64,000 nt of DNA, taken from Lewinellaceae bacterium. GTDB taxonomy: Bacteria; Bacteroidota; Bacteroidia; Chitinophagales; Saprospiraceae. The DNA lies in assembly GCA_020636315.1 (NCBI GenBank), contig JACJYA010000008.1, positions 124,001 through 188,000 on the forward strand, given 5' to 3'. Position 1 is the first letter of the stretch, and the number at the start of each line of letters is the position of its first letter. Shown in pieces: positions 25,261 to 34,114 of this stretch. Position numbers and translations under genes: made by a program. Under the pieces are notes generated by a model. The model was not told where the DNA came from and did no database searches. It worked only from the letters and a program-made list of their open reading frames with translations.

Positions 25261-27060
25261 ATGAATGCTCTGGACCTTTTGAAAGATGTCCCTTACTTTA
25301 AAAACCTGGATGAAAAAGCATTACAGGAACTGCTCATCAAAGGAGACATGATTCAAATCAGGTGCGGCCACCCTTTAATGCAACAAGGGGATGCTTCTGA
25401 TGAGGCATATATTCTGCTGGACGGGCGGCTGCGGGCCATCCTGGAAAAAGAAGGAGAAGAGCATACCATACTGGGAGAGATTGGCCGGGGAGAGATCGTC
25501 GGGGAACTGGCCGCTCTGTTCGGGGGGGAAAGAAGCGCAACCATCATCGCCCTGCGCAATTCCACTTTGCTCCGGCTCGGCCGGGAAGACTTCGTCCGGC
25601 TTCTGCAGGAGCAGCAGGGTTCTTTGCTCCATCTTACCCACACCATTCTGAAGCGGGCCAGCCGGTCTTTTTCTCCCAACAACGGCCTATCAGCCGTAGC
25701 CCTGGTTCCCGCCACGCCCAACCTGCCGCTGGATACCTTCTGCCATGAACTGGCCAAAGCTGCAGCACGCCACACCTCCGTTGCCCTCCTGACTTCAGCG
25801 ATTGCGGGGCAAAAACTGGGCGGGAAAATTCCGGTAGAAGGCGACGAGCTGGAAAGCCTCCTTGCTCAATATGAGGATGAACACAACCTGGTACTCTATC
25901 AGGCGGATCCAAAGTGGAACAAGTGGACGGAGGCCTGCCTGTCCCGCGCCGACAAGATCATCTGGGTGGCTGATGCCGAACAATCACCAGAACCCTGCCT
26001 CTCCGAACGCCGCCTCACCCAGGCCTGCCTGTCGATCAACCATGCCGCTCATGAACTGGTATTGCTGCATCCCTCTCACAACCAGTACCCTACAGGCACG
26101 CGCCATTGGCTGGCGGAGCGTAACCTCAGCCGCCATTTCCACATCGCCCGGGATCATTCGGGAGACATCCAGCGGCTGGCCCGCTTCCTGACAGGCAACG
26201 CCATTGGAGTGGCGCTCAGCACGGGCGGTATGCGCGCCAGTGTGCAATTCGGCATCCTGCACGCAATGATTGAAGGAGGTATCCCCGTGGATATCATCGG
26301 CGGCAGTTCGGGAGGAGCATTTATCGGCGGGGTTTTTGCCCAGATTATCGCCCCGGACGAATTTCCGCGGATTGTTAAAGAAGGGGAAAAGCTCTTCAAG
26401 GACTCTACGAAATTAACGTTGCCATTGGTTTCCCTTTATTCCGGCCGTAAATTTACCCAGATCATAAAGGCCCTTACTCATAGCCGGAATATAGAGGACC
26501 TGTGGATCGATTATTTCTGCTTGTCACTGAGCCTGGTCAACGGCAGCCTGGTCATTCACAAGGAAGGGCCTATGTGGGAAGCCATCCGGGCCAGCGCCGC
26601 CGTCTATGGCATTCTGCCTCCGCTGATCAAAGACAGCGACTGCCTTGTTGACGGCGGCCTCATCAATGCCTGCCCGACCGACCTGATCGCCAAAATGGGA
26701 GCAGGAAAAACCATTGCGGTCATTGCCTCCTCCAAAAGCGGCATCACCGTTGATGGAGCCTTCTCACCGGATGTGTCTGGTTGGGATATCCTCCTGAAGA
26801 AACTGAATCCGCTTTACCGGAAAAAGATCAAGCCCAGTATTACAGCGAATATCATACAGTCCATGCTCATCGCCTCCGACCACCTCCAGGACCGAATATA
26901 CAATGACTCTTCCGTCGATCTGTTCATTCACCCCCCGATCGGGGCTATTCCCTCCATGGATATTCAATCGCTCTCCAAACTCTACCGTTTCGGCTACGAA
27001 TACGGGCTGGCTCATGTGGAAAAGTGGAAAGAGGTTTTAAATACAGCCAAGCCTGACTGA
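25261..27060 (+). CDS. Cyclic-nucleotide-binding domain fused to patatin-like phospholipase (NTE type)
   Basis: 599 residues. The N-terminal cNMP-binding domain (about 11-125) has the pattern 'GEIGRGEIVGELAALFGGERSATI', close to the phosphate-binding cassette. A middle Rossmann-like region (about 140-310) resembles the one in neuropathy-target-esterase proteins. The patatin domain carries the nucleophile elbow GSSGG (Ser350) and the DGG dyad (Asp464). The oxyanion region reads STGGMRA, a variant of the usual GGGxRG. It is likely a lysophospholipase switched by cyclic nucleotide or a related ligand. No signal peptide. It lies between the MFS gene and psrABC, with no clear link to either. Confidence 0.87.
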   Translation: MNALDLLKDVPYFKNLDEKALQELLIKGDMIQIRCGHPLMQQGDASDEAYILLDGRLRAILEKEGEEHTILGEIGRGEIVGELAALFGGERSATIIALRNSTLLRLGREDFVRLLQEQQGSLLHLTHTILKRASRSFSPNNGLSAVALVPATPNLPLDTFCHELAKAAARHTSVALLTSAIAGQKLGGKIPVEGDELESLLAQYEDEHNLVLYQADPKWNKWTEACLSRADKIIWVADAEQSPEPCLSERRLTQACLSINHAAHELVLLHPSHNQYPTGTRHWLAERNLSRHFHIARDHSGDIQRLARFLTGNAIGVALSTGGMRASVQFGILHAMIEGGIPVDIIGGSSGGAFIGGVFAQIIAPDEFPRIVKEGEKLFKDSTKLTLPLVSLYSGRKFTQIIKALTHSRNIEDLWIDYFCLSLSLVNGSLVIHKEGPMWEAIRASAAVYGILPPLIKDSDCLVDGGLINACPTDLIAKMGAGKTIAVIASSKSGITVDGAFSPDVSGWDILLKKLNPLYRKKIKPSITANIIQSMLIASDHLQDRIYNDSSVDLFIHPPIGAIPSMDIQSLSKLYRFGYEYGLAHVEKWKEVLNTAKPD

Positions 27061-27307
27061 CCCCGGCTGGGCTTCTCCGTTGTTCTCCCTACCTGTTTGT
27101 CCTGTTTTTTCATGAATACATGAAGCTATTGACATATATCAGGCGCCAAACTGATGGTTGTCATCCTAAATCTGTCCTTTCGCCCCTTTCTTTGCAGAAG
27201 GTATTGCAGCCTAAGGGAGTACATCTCCCCTTCGGAGCGCTCTCGCAAATACGCGCTGCAGAAAGCCAGGCCTGTCTGGCGGAATTATCATCATCACAAC
27301 TCTCGTT

Positions 27308-29539
27308 ATGGCATCAAGACGGGATTTTATCAAGATCTCAGCACTTGGCATAGGGGGAATGGCCCTTGGCGCCGGTGCCTTAAAATTACTTGCAGAGGAT
27401 TCCACCTTTGACCCTTTTTCCCCGATTACACAGTTCAGCCGTATCCCTACCTACTGTGAAGTATGCTTCTGGAAGTGCGCCGGGTGGACTTATACTGATG
27501 ACAAGGGGAAGATCGTAAAAGTCATCGGCAATGACGAAGATCCTCATTGCAATGGCCGCCTGTGCCCCCGCGGGACCGGTGGCATTGGAATGTATTACGA
27601 CGAAGACCGCCTGCTAACTCCACTGGTCCGGGTTAGCGAGAACGGCAAACAAACCTTCCGGCAGGCATCCTGGGAGGAGGCTCTGGGCATTGTAGCCGAA
27701 AACCTGAAAAAGATCGCCGACAAATACGGCCCGGAAAGCCTCGCCCTGTTCAAGCACGGTTCCTCCGGCCACTATTTTGAACAACTGGTAAAGGCTTACG
27801 GCAGCGGTAATATCGTCTCGCCTTCCTATGCCCAATGCCGGGGCCCCAGGGAAGTAGGCTGGAAAGCCACCTTCGGAACCACGGTGGGCTCGCCTGAACC
27901 GACGGACATCCGCGACACCCGATGCCTGGTGCTCATCGGTTCTCACATCGGTGAGAACATGCACAACGGCCAGGTACAGGAGATGTCGGAAGCCATAGAC
28001 AGAGGTGCGGACATCATTACCGTGGACCCCCGCTATTCCACTGCCGCCAGTAAATCCCGGCACTGGCTCCCAATCAAACCGGCTACCGACCTGGCGCTGC
28101 TGCTGGCCTGGATCCATGTGATCATCAACGAAGAGCTCTACGATAAGGGGTATGTGGAGCAATATACCTTCGGATTCGACCGCCTGAAGCAGCACGTGCG
28201 GCGAATGACTCCGGAATGGGCTTACGGCATTACCGGCATTCAGCCCAAAGCCATCCGGGAAACGGCGCGGCTGATGGGCAGCGCCGCCCCTTCGGTGATC
28301 GTCCACCCCGGCCGCCATGTCACCTGGTACGGCGATGACACCCAGCGCTCCCGGGCCATTGCCATCCTGAATGCCCTGCTGGGGTCCTGGGGCCGGCGCG
28401 GCGGCTTCTACTTCGACGAAAGTGTACGGCTGCCGGAATTCCCCATCCCGGAGTTTCCCGAGCCGAAATGGGACTGGAGAGCAACCCTCGACGGCCGTTT
28501 CCCACTGGCGGCCACCGGCATTTCCAATGCTATGATCGAAGCCTCTATCCCCAAAGAAGGAAAAGACAGCCGGATCAAAGGCTGGTTCGTTTCGGGAACC
28601 AACCTCCCCCTGACCATACCCAACCGGCCTCAGCTCGAAGAAGCGATACAGGCCCTTGACTTCATGGTTGTAGTGGATACCATGCCGATGGAGGTTACCG
28701 GTTATGCCGACGTGGTGCTTCCGGAGTGCACCTACTTTGAACGTTACGATGAGCTTCGAACTTCACCGCACAGAGAACCTTACCTGGCCCTCCGCATGCC
28801 GGCGGCGGCTCCTAAAGGTGACTCCAAACCTGCCTGGTGGATCGCCAAACAGATCGCTGAGAAGCTCGGGCTGGGCAGTTACTTCCCCTATGAGGATTTC
28901 AAAGAAGTGCTTGACTGGCAACTGAAGCAGGTAGGCAGCTCCCTGGAAGAAATGCAAAAGGCCGGCGTGAAGCAATTCGAGCGCCGCTCTCCTCTCTACC
29001 TGAAAGAGAACGAACCGTTCACTTTCCGCACCAGCACCGGAAAAATTGAACTCTACTCCAAAGAATTTGAACAGTACGGTTTCGCCCCCCTGCCCAACTA
29101 CACGCCACACCCTGAACCTCCGGACAATTACTATAGGCTCAACTACGGAAGGGCGCCCATGCACACTTTCAGCCGCACCTCCAACAATCCCAACCTCACC
29201 GACCTAATGGATGAAAACGACCTGTGGGTCAATCCCAAAGTTGCCCGGATATGGGGTATGAAAAACGGGCAGGAAGTATGGCTCAGGAACCAGGACGGCG
29301 TCATCTCCTCCTTTCCGATCAAGGTGCGCATCACAGAAAGGATCAGGTGGGACTCCGTCTATATGGTTCACGGGTTCGGGCATAACAATAAAAAGCTCAG
29401 CCGGGCCTTCGGCAAGGGCGCCAGCGACTCCGAACTGATCACGAACCCCGTGCCCGACCCCATCATGGGAGGCACCGGAATGCGGGGAACTTTTGTAACC
29501 TTTTTGCTGGAAGAACCTATTAAAGCAGTCGAATCATGA
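27308..29539 (+). CDS. psrA: Polysulfide/thiosulfate reductase catalytic subunit (Mo-bisMGD)
   Basis: 743 residues. A twin-arginine signal, 'SRRDFIK' followed by a hydrophobic stretch, marks Tat export with cofactor bound. The [4Fe-4S] ligands are C50, C53, C57 and C86 ('YCEVCFWKC' and 'RLCPRG'). The likely Mo-coordinating Cys is Cys177 in 'SYAQCRGPR'. A typical 'GSHIGENMHNGQVQEM' and molybdopterin dinucleotide-binding C-terminal domain follow. Family: PsrA/PhsA/TtrA branch of DMSO reductases. It reduces polysulfide, thiosulfate or tetrathionate, or runs in reverse as an oxidase. The choice cannot be settled by reading, but the neighbouring rhodaneses favour sulfane sulfur. It overlaps psrB by 4 nt. 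Confidence 0.88.
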   Translation: MASRRDFIKISALGIGGMALGAGALKLLAEDSTFDPFSPITQFSRIPTYCEVCFWKCAGWTYTDDKGKIVKVIGNDEDPHCNGRLCPRGTGGIGMYYDEDRLLTPLVRVSENGKQTFRQASWEEALGIVAENLKKIADKYGPESLALFKHGSSGHYFEQLVKAYGSGNIVSPSYAQCRGPREVGWKATFGTTVGSPEPTDIRDTRCLVLIGSHIGENMHNGQVQEMSEAIDRGADIITVDPRYSTAASKSRHWLPIKPATDLALLLAWIHVIINEELYDKGYVEQYTFGFDRLKQHVRRMTPEWAYGITGIQPKAIRETARLMGSAAPSVIVHPGRHVTWYGDDTQRSRAIAILNALLGSWGRRGGFYFDESVRLPEFPIPEFPEPKWDWRATLDGRFPLAATGISNAMIEASIPKEGKDSRIKGWFVSGTNLPLTIPNRPQLEEAIQALDFMVVVDTMPMEVTGYADVVLPECTYFERYDELRTSPHREPYLALRMPAAAPKGDSKPAWWIAKQIAEKLGLGSYFPYEDFKEVLDWQLKQVGSSLEEMQKAGVKQFERRSPLYLKENEPFTFRTSTGKIELYSKEFEQYGFAPLPNYTPHPEPPDNYYRLNYGRAPMHTFSRTSNNPNLTDLMDENDLWVNPKVARIWGMKNGQEVWLRNQDGVISSFPIKVRITERIRWDSVYMVHGFGHNNKKLSRAFGKGASDSELITNPVPDPIMGGTGMRGTFVTFLLEEPIKAVES

Positions 29540-30069
29540 GATACGCCATGGCCATTGACACCAAAAAGTGTGTCGGCTGCAGTGATTGTGTTGTAGCCTG
29601 CCAGATCGAGAACAATGTTCCCGTAGGTTACTGCCGGGACTGGGTAACCGAGACGGTGCACGGTTCCTATCCCAACCTCGAGCTCGAACTCCGGTCCGAA
29701 CGGTGCAATCACTGTGATAACGCCCCCTGTGTGCGATGCTGCCCGACGGGCGCCAGTTATATCGCCGAAGGTGGGATAGTCCTGGTTGAAGGAGACAAAT
29801 GCATAGGCTGCGGAGCATGTATCGAATCCTGTCCGTACGATGCGCGTTTTTCTCATCCCGAGGGTTATGTGGACAAATGTACCTTCTGCATCCACCGGGT
29901 CAGGAAAGGGCAGGAACCCGCCTGTGTATCGGCCTGCCCGACCCACTGCATGTACTTCGGCGACCTGGATGACCCCGCCAGCGACATTTCCAGGGTTCTG
30001 AAGAATAGAAAATACAAAGTGCTTGCGCCGGAGGCCGGTACGAAACCTCAGGTTTACTATCTGGTGTAA
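29536..30069 (+). CDS. psrB: Four-cluster ferredoxin subunit of polysulfide reductase
   Basis: 177 residues. Four [4Fe-4S] cluster motifs are visible: CVGCSDCVVAC, CNHCDNAPCVRCCP, CIGCGACIESCP, and the CTFC...CVSACPTHC set. This is the PsrB/PhsB/DmsB fold that passes electrons between the membrane subunit and the molybdenum subunit. No signal peptide, so it is exported as a complex with PsrA through Tat, as is usual. It starts inside the psrA stop (ATGA overlap). Confidence 0.92.
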   Translation: MRYAMAIDTKKCVGCSDCVVACQIENNVPVGYCRDWVTETVHGSYPNLELELRSERCNHCDNAPCVRCCPTGASYIAEGGIVLVEGDKCIGCGACIESCPYDARFSHPEGYVDKCTFCIHRVRKGQEPACVSACPTHCMYFGDLDDPASDISRVLKNRKYKVLAPEAGTKPQVYYLV

Positions 30070-30132
30070 AGGTGTATTTATGTCCCGTCTCTATGAGCCG
30101 GGCAAAATTTGTGTATTTGTAAAAACAAGGCC

Positions 30133-31074
30133 ATGAATGAAGAAATAATCATAAGCGGGCGGAATATCCCCATGGTGGACCCCCACCTCAATATATGGCA
30201 CTGGCCGATATCGGTATATCTTTTTCTGGGAGGGCTGGCCGCCGGCATTTTGTTTTTTGCCGGGCTTTACACCATACTTGGGCGGGACAAGAACCTGCCA
30301 ACGGCGGTCAAATGGTCCACTTTTGTGGCTCCTTTTGCCCTTGTATTGGGTTTGATCGCTCTGTTTGTCGATCTCAAGCACCAATGGTATTTCTGGCGGC
30401 TGTACACCACCATCCGGATCGAGTCGCCCATGTCCTGGGGCGCCTGGGTATTATTATTCATTACCCCCTTATCTTTTGTCTGGTCAGCCAGCTACCTGGG
30501 AGAGCTGATCCCCGGCTGGGACTGGAAGCTCGGCATCCTCAAAAGGTTCGACCGCTGGGTGCAGGCCAACCGGCTGCCGCTGGCCTGGATAATGGCCATT
30601 CTTTCCCTTATTCTGGGTATTTACACCGGCATTCTGCTTTCGGCTTTCAACGCCCGGCCACTCTGGAATACGGCCCTGCTAGGGCCACTTTTTCTGACCT
30701 CGGGGCTCTCAACCGGCGCGGCAGCCATCATGTGGATGTCCGGAAAGAAGGACGAAAGGCAGTTTTTCACCAGAATTGACCTCATTCTCATCGCAATAGA
30801 GTTATTTTTCATCATACACCTGTTCATGGGGTTCCTCGCCGGGCCTGAGGTCCAGTTGGAAGCTGCCGAGTTGTTCCTGAACGGGCCCTTCACGCTCCCC
30901 TTCTGGGGGCTGGTGGTCGGCTTGGGCCTCATCTTACCGGCTATCCTGGAAATGCTGGAATTGCGCGGGTGGAAGATCCCGGCGGCCCTTCCGGCGCTGC
31001 TCATTCTGATCGGTGGGTTGCTCTTCCGGATCATTATAGTTGAAGCCGGCGAAATAACCCGTTACCTTTACTAA
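30133..31074 (+). CDS. psrC: NrfD/PsrC membrane subunit of polysulfide reductase
   Basis: 313 residues from ATG 30133, chosen because AAGG lies just upstream and the alternative start at 30109 adds a Cys- and Lys-rich tail unlike the family. There are eight or nine hydrophobic helices. 'WHWPISVYLFLGGLAAGILF' is the NrfD signature first helix, and 'SPMSWGAWVLL' is the conserved loop. It anchors PsrAB and exchanges electrons with the quinone pool. Third gene of psrABC, 63 nt before the first terminal-Cys rhodanese. Confidence 0.9.
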   Translation: MNEEIIISGRNIPMVDPHLNIWHWPISVYLFLGGLAAGILFFAGLYTILGRDKNLPTAVKWSTFVAPFALVLGLIALFVDLKHQWYFWRLYTTIRIESPMSWGAWVLLFITPLSFVWSASYLGELIPGWDWKLGILKRFDRWVQANRLPLAWIMAILSLILGIYTGILLSAFNARPLWNTALLGPLFLTSGLSTGAAAIMWMSGKKDERQFFTRIDLILIAIELFFIIHLFMGFLAGPEVQLEAAELFLNGPFTLPFWGLVVGLGLILPAILEMLELRGWKIPAALPALLILIGGLLFRIIIVEAGEITRYLY

Positions 31075-31137
31075 GGCCAGGAAACCGGCCTTTACCGGCG
31101 GGTAATTCAAAGCCAATTTGCCATACAAAACGTAAAA

Positions 31138-31785
31138 ATGAAAAAGACCTACGGATTTCTTGCCTTTCTCTTGCTCGTGCCCCTGGCCTGCAACCGGCCA
31201 GGCTCTGCGGATGCCGGCCGGGCAACCCCTGAAAAACTGCTGGTGGACCTCGTGGAGGAAAACCGCTTTCTATCGGCAGAGCAAGTAGCCGACAGGCTGA
31301 TCAATGACGATCCCAGCCTGCTGCTGGCCGATGTGCGGAGCCACGAAGAATACGATGCTTTTACCCTTCCGGGCGCCGTAAATATTCCGCTGGAAAATTT
31401 CTTGCAGGAAGAGAACCTCAGCCAATTGGACTGTTCCCGATATTCCATCGTTTTTTTCTCAAACAGTACCGTAAAAGCGGAAAAAACATGGTTGATCGCC
31501 CGCCGCCGGGGCTGCAAGGACATCTACGTCCTGAAGGGTGGACTGAACGAATGGGTTGCCAGGATCATGAACCCTGCCGCTCCTCCTGAAACGGCATCGG
31601 CAGAAGAATTGGAGCGTTTTCAGCTCAGAAAGGCCGCCCGCAAATATTTCATCGGTTCCAGTAAGGCCCTGACACCGGAACCTTATGTTCCACCGGTAGC
31701 TCCTCAGCCAAAGGCTGTCAAAAAAGAAGTCAGGGTAACGCCCAAACCCAAGAAACCGGCGCCGGCGGAAGAAGAGGGATGTTGA
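31138..31785 (+). CDS. Rhodanese-fold lipoprotein lacking the loop Cys, with C-terminal Glu-Gly-Cys tail
   Basis: 215 residues. A probable lipoprotein signal ends PLAC (Cys18), an imperfect lipobox. The rhodanese domain (about 50-145) has 'LLADVRSHEEYDAFTLPGAV' and 'VLKGGLNEWV', but the active-site position reads 'VFFSNSTVKA', so the catalytic Cys is replaced by Ser. A flexible Pro/Lys-rich tail follows and the protein ends AEEEGC, with Cys as the last residue. It is downstream of psrC and probably in the same operon. I infer that the terminal Cys on a mobile arm may carry the persulfide instead of the lost loop Cys. Confidence 0.8.
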   Translation: MKKTYGFLAFLLLVPLACNRPGSADAGRATPEKLLVDLVEENRFLSAEQVADRLINDDPSLLLADVRSHEEYDAFTLPGAVNIPLENFLQEENLSQLDCSRYSIVFFSNSTVKAEKTWLIARRRGCKDIYVLKGGLNEWVARIMNPAAPPETASAEELERFQLRKAARKYFIGSSKALTPEPYVPPVAPQPKAVKKEVRVTPKPKKPAPAEEEGC

Positions 31786-31833
31786 GAACCCTAGGCATGA
31801 AATCAGATCTCAAACCATGAAAAAACCACAGCC

Positions 31834-32457
31834 ATGAAAATGCCTGCCTCTTTGATCGGTGGCCTTTTGTTTGCCATCCTGAGCCTGCTGTCCTGCCGGC
31901 AAAACAGCTCCTCTTTTGCACTATCTCCGGAAGAAACGCTGCGGCTCGCGGCCAGTTCGGATTACAAAGTAACTCCACAGGACGGGAGAAAATTCATGGG
32001 GCAACAAGGATATACTTTTGTCGATGTGCGGCCTGCATCGGCATTTGCCAGGGGCCACCTGGAGAGCGCCATCAACATCCCCTTACAACACCTTCTGGAT
32101 AAGGAAAGCAGGGCGTTTTTTTCTAAGAACCCCGGAACCATCATTTTATACGGAAAGGATGAGGCGGAAGCCAACGGCCCCTGTTTGCTCCTCCGGCAGA
32201 TCGGATACGAGAATGTCCACCTCCTGGAAGGGGGCTACGAATATCAGCTGGCTCCTGATTCGGTTCAATATTTACCCCCGGAACAGCCTCATTACGACTA
32301 TGCCTCGGTAATGGCCAAAGCCATTGAAGAAGACCGCAGGGAAGAAGAGGCCACCCGCCCCAAACCGGCGCCCCAGCCGGTTGTCAAAGCCCCCAAAGAG
32401 ATCATCCCACAGAAGAAAACCAAACCGAAGACGGCGGAGGAAGAGGAAGGGTGTTAG
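31834..32457 (+). CDS. Second rhodanese-fold lipoprotein lacking the loop Cys, with the same Glu-Gly-Cys tail
   Basis: 207 residues. The lipobox is LLSC (Cys about 21). The rhodanese domain has 'FVDVRPASAFARGHLESAIN' and 'VHLLEGGYE', but the loop reads 'ILYGKDEAEANG', so the catalytic Cys is missing here as well (Gly in its place). A charged linker and a Pro/Lys-rich tail end in AEEEEGC, again with Cys last. It lies 48 nt after the first such gene. Similarity between the two is strongest in layout and tail rather than in the domain, so they are diverged paralogues or parallel arms. Last gene of the psr set; a strong terminator follows. Confidence 0.8.
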   Translation: MKMPASLIGGLLFAILSLLSCRQNSSSFALSPEETLRLAASSDYKVTPQDGRKFMGQQGYTFVDVRPASAFARGHLESAINIPLQHLLDKESRAFFSKNPGTIILYGKDEAEANGPCLLLRQIGYENVHLLEGGYEYQLAPDSVQYLPPEQPHYDYASVMAKAIEEDRREEEATRPKPAPQPVVKAPKEIIPQKKTKPKTAEEEEGC

Positions 32458-32539
32458 CGTTTGTCCAAAATTCAATCAATGAATCAATGAGATTTGGACA
32501 AGCTCTAAATCTCCGCGTGCGGCACTATGGAGTTTGTTG

Positions 32540-32590
32540 GGAAGCCGGCTGCGCAGGCCTTACGGGGCCTCACAGCCGGCTTCCTTTATG
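32540..32590. terminator. Strong hairpin terminator after the psr operon
   Basis: GGAAGCCGGCTG (32540-32551) pairs with CAGCCGGCTTCC (32573-32584), a perfect 12-bp stem. An inner AGGCC/GGCCT hairpin sits in the loop, and TTTAT follows. It lies between convergent genes (psr set and phaE) and could act on both. Confidence 0.8.
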
Positions 32591-32608
32591 CCTGAGTAAG
32601 GTAAGCGA

Positions 32609-33850
32609 TTAATTCAACGCCCCTTCTTTAGCCATTTCTTTCTTCTGCCGCTGGCCCAGTTGCCGAAGTTTTACCCGAAGGGCCTCGATCTCCTTGGCAA
32701 TATCGTCCTCATCCGACTTGGTCATCAGGGGAAGGCCCTCGACAGAAAGCTCTACCAGTTGATCCATGCTGGATTTCAGGGTGACCCCGATACGAGCCAC
32801 TTCGTTCTGTAACCTGCCATAATCTTCCGATGCCAGCAATTTCTTCAGGTGCCTTTCCAGGTTATCTATATAATGCTGGAAAAAATCTATGCCCGCCGGT
32901 GTCTCACCGGAAGATTCATAGGTTTCGATGTAATTCCGAATGGTTTCGGGCATGACGGCCATGCTGGATTCCAGCAGTTTACCCCGAAGCTCCATGTTTT
33001 TGATAACGAAGGACAGGTAGTTGAACTGGATATCCCGAAGGAGTTTCTGAGAACGCAGCAGTTTCGGCGTACCGGCAATGGCATAGAATGGGTTGGCCAT
33101 GATCTCCAGGTAATGATGGATGTTATTACCCAGCCGGAACAGAGGCACCTCATCCATTGGGGTCAACCGCACCAGCATTTTATCCCAGAAGGCCGCCATT
33201 TCATCAAAGGGCAGGTCAATATCGTTCAGAAATTCGATGTAAGTGTCGAAGGCCTTATCTGTCCTGTTCAGAAAAGCGCTCCACGTTTCAGCCGGATAGG
33301 CCCCGTGAAGTTTTTTCATCAACTCCTGAAAGGCGTCACCGGAAAAATATTTGCTGATGATATCCTCTTCATAACCCATTGCCCGCAATTGCTCCGTACG
33401 CGGCTTCCAGAATTCGTAAAAGGCAGACAACCAGTTGGAATAGCCTTCCAGAAATGGATAAGCACTCCCTTTGCCTTTTTCGGCGTTCCCGAATGGCCAG
33501 AATTTCTCGGCCTGAGCTGTCCAGGTTTTCCAGAATCTGGCGCCATCTTCCATGGCCTTTGAGAAGTCAGGAGCAGAAAAATAGGGCTCAGGAGCTCCAG
33601 ACATTTCTCCGAAAGCTTTCCACCATTTCCGCACCACTTCTTCCTGGTCTTTCATCCAATGCTGATAATATTCAGCCATAGCCTTGGGCCAATCGGTGGG
33701 GGAAACAAGTGATTCTTTCTTACCCTTTTTTCCTGATGCCCGGGTTTTATTCTCTTCCTGAAAGGGTTGAAATATCCTTTTAGAAAATTCCAACCACTGG
33801 TCCAGCATCTCCTGCTGGATCTCCCACATTTTTTTATATTCCCGGTTCAT
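32609..33850 (-). CDS. phaE: PhaE-like subunit of class III polyhydroxyalkanoate synthase
   Basis: 413 residues, mostly helical and rich in Trp and Phe in the first half ('WRKWW'-like segments such as 'EVVRKWWKAFGEM'). The C-terminal part has the PhaE signature 'VEGLPLMTKSDEDDIAKEI' followed by 'LRVKLRQL', close to the GLPTRSE-x-D-x-LRRE-x-L pattern. PhaE pairs with the catalytic PhaC to make PHA granules. No phaC is in the window, so it would have to lie elsewhere. A phasin-like or other granule-associated role is the alternative. The start has a clear ATG; transcribed alone or into downstream genes. Cytoplasmic. Confidence 0.72.
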   Translation of the reverse strand: MNREYKKMWEIQQEMLDQWLEFSKRIFQPFQEENKTRASGKKGKKESLVSPTDWPKAMAEYYQHWMKDQEEVVRKWWKAFGEMSGAPEPYFSAPDFSKAMEDGARFWKTWTAQAEKFWPFGNAEKGKGSAYPFLEGYSNWLSAFYEFWKPRTEQLRAMGYEEDIISKYFSGDAFQELMKKLHGAYPAETWSAFLNRTDKAFDTYIEFLNDIDLPFDEMAAFWDKMLVRLTPMDEVPLFRLGNNIHHYLEIMANPFYAIAGTPKLLRSQKLLRDIQFNYLSFVIKNMELRGKLLESSMAVMPETIRNYIETYESSGETPAGIDFFQHYIDNLERHLKKLLASEDYGRLQNEVARIGVTLKSSMDQLVELSVEGLPLMTKSDEDDIAKEIEALRVKLRQLGQRQKKEMAKEGALN

Positions 33851-34016
33851 GATAGATTGTATTTGGTAGATTAATCGGTTCCCAGTACAAACGCTTTACT
33901 CATAGCGGTTACCGCCAACACTATTCCACTCCTAATTATTCCATTCCGAAATACAATGCACTGATAATGGTCAGAAAGAAGGGGTGATTTTGGTCATGGG
34001 AAAGGCAGGCCTTTTT

Positions 34017-34041
34017 GATGTGCGATGTGCGATGTGCGATG
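34017..34041 (+). repeat. Short 7-bp tandem repeat in an intergenic gap
   Basis: GATGTGC repeats three times and ends GATG. It continues into a segment with the inverted pair TTGATTT (34042-34048) and AAATCAA (about 34067-34073). The 264-nt gap between the TonB receptor and phaE (33851-34114) shows no gene or promoter that I can support. Confidence 0.5.
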
Positions 34042-34114
34042 TTTGATTTCACCCTGGCAAGGCTTCAAATCAACCATCATACACCACAAATCCTACATCA
34101 AAAATCATACATCA

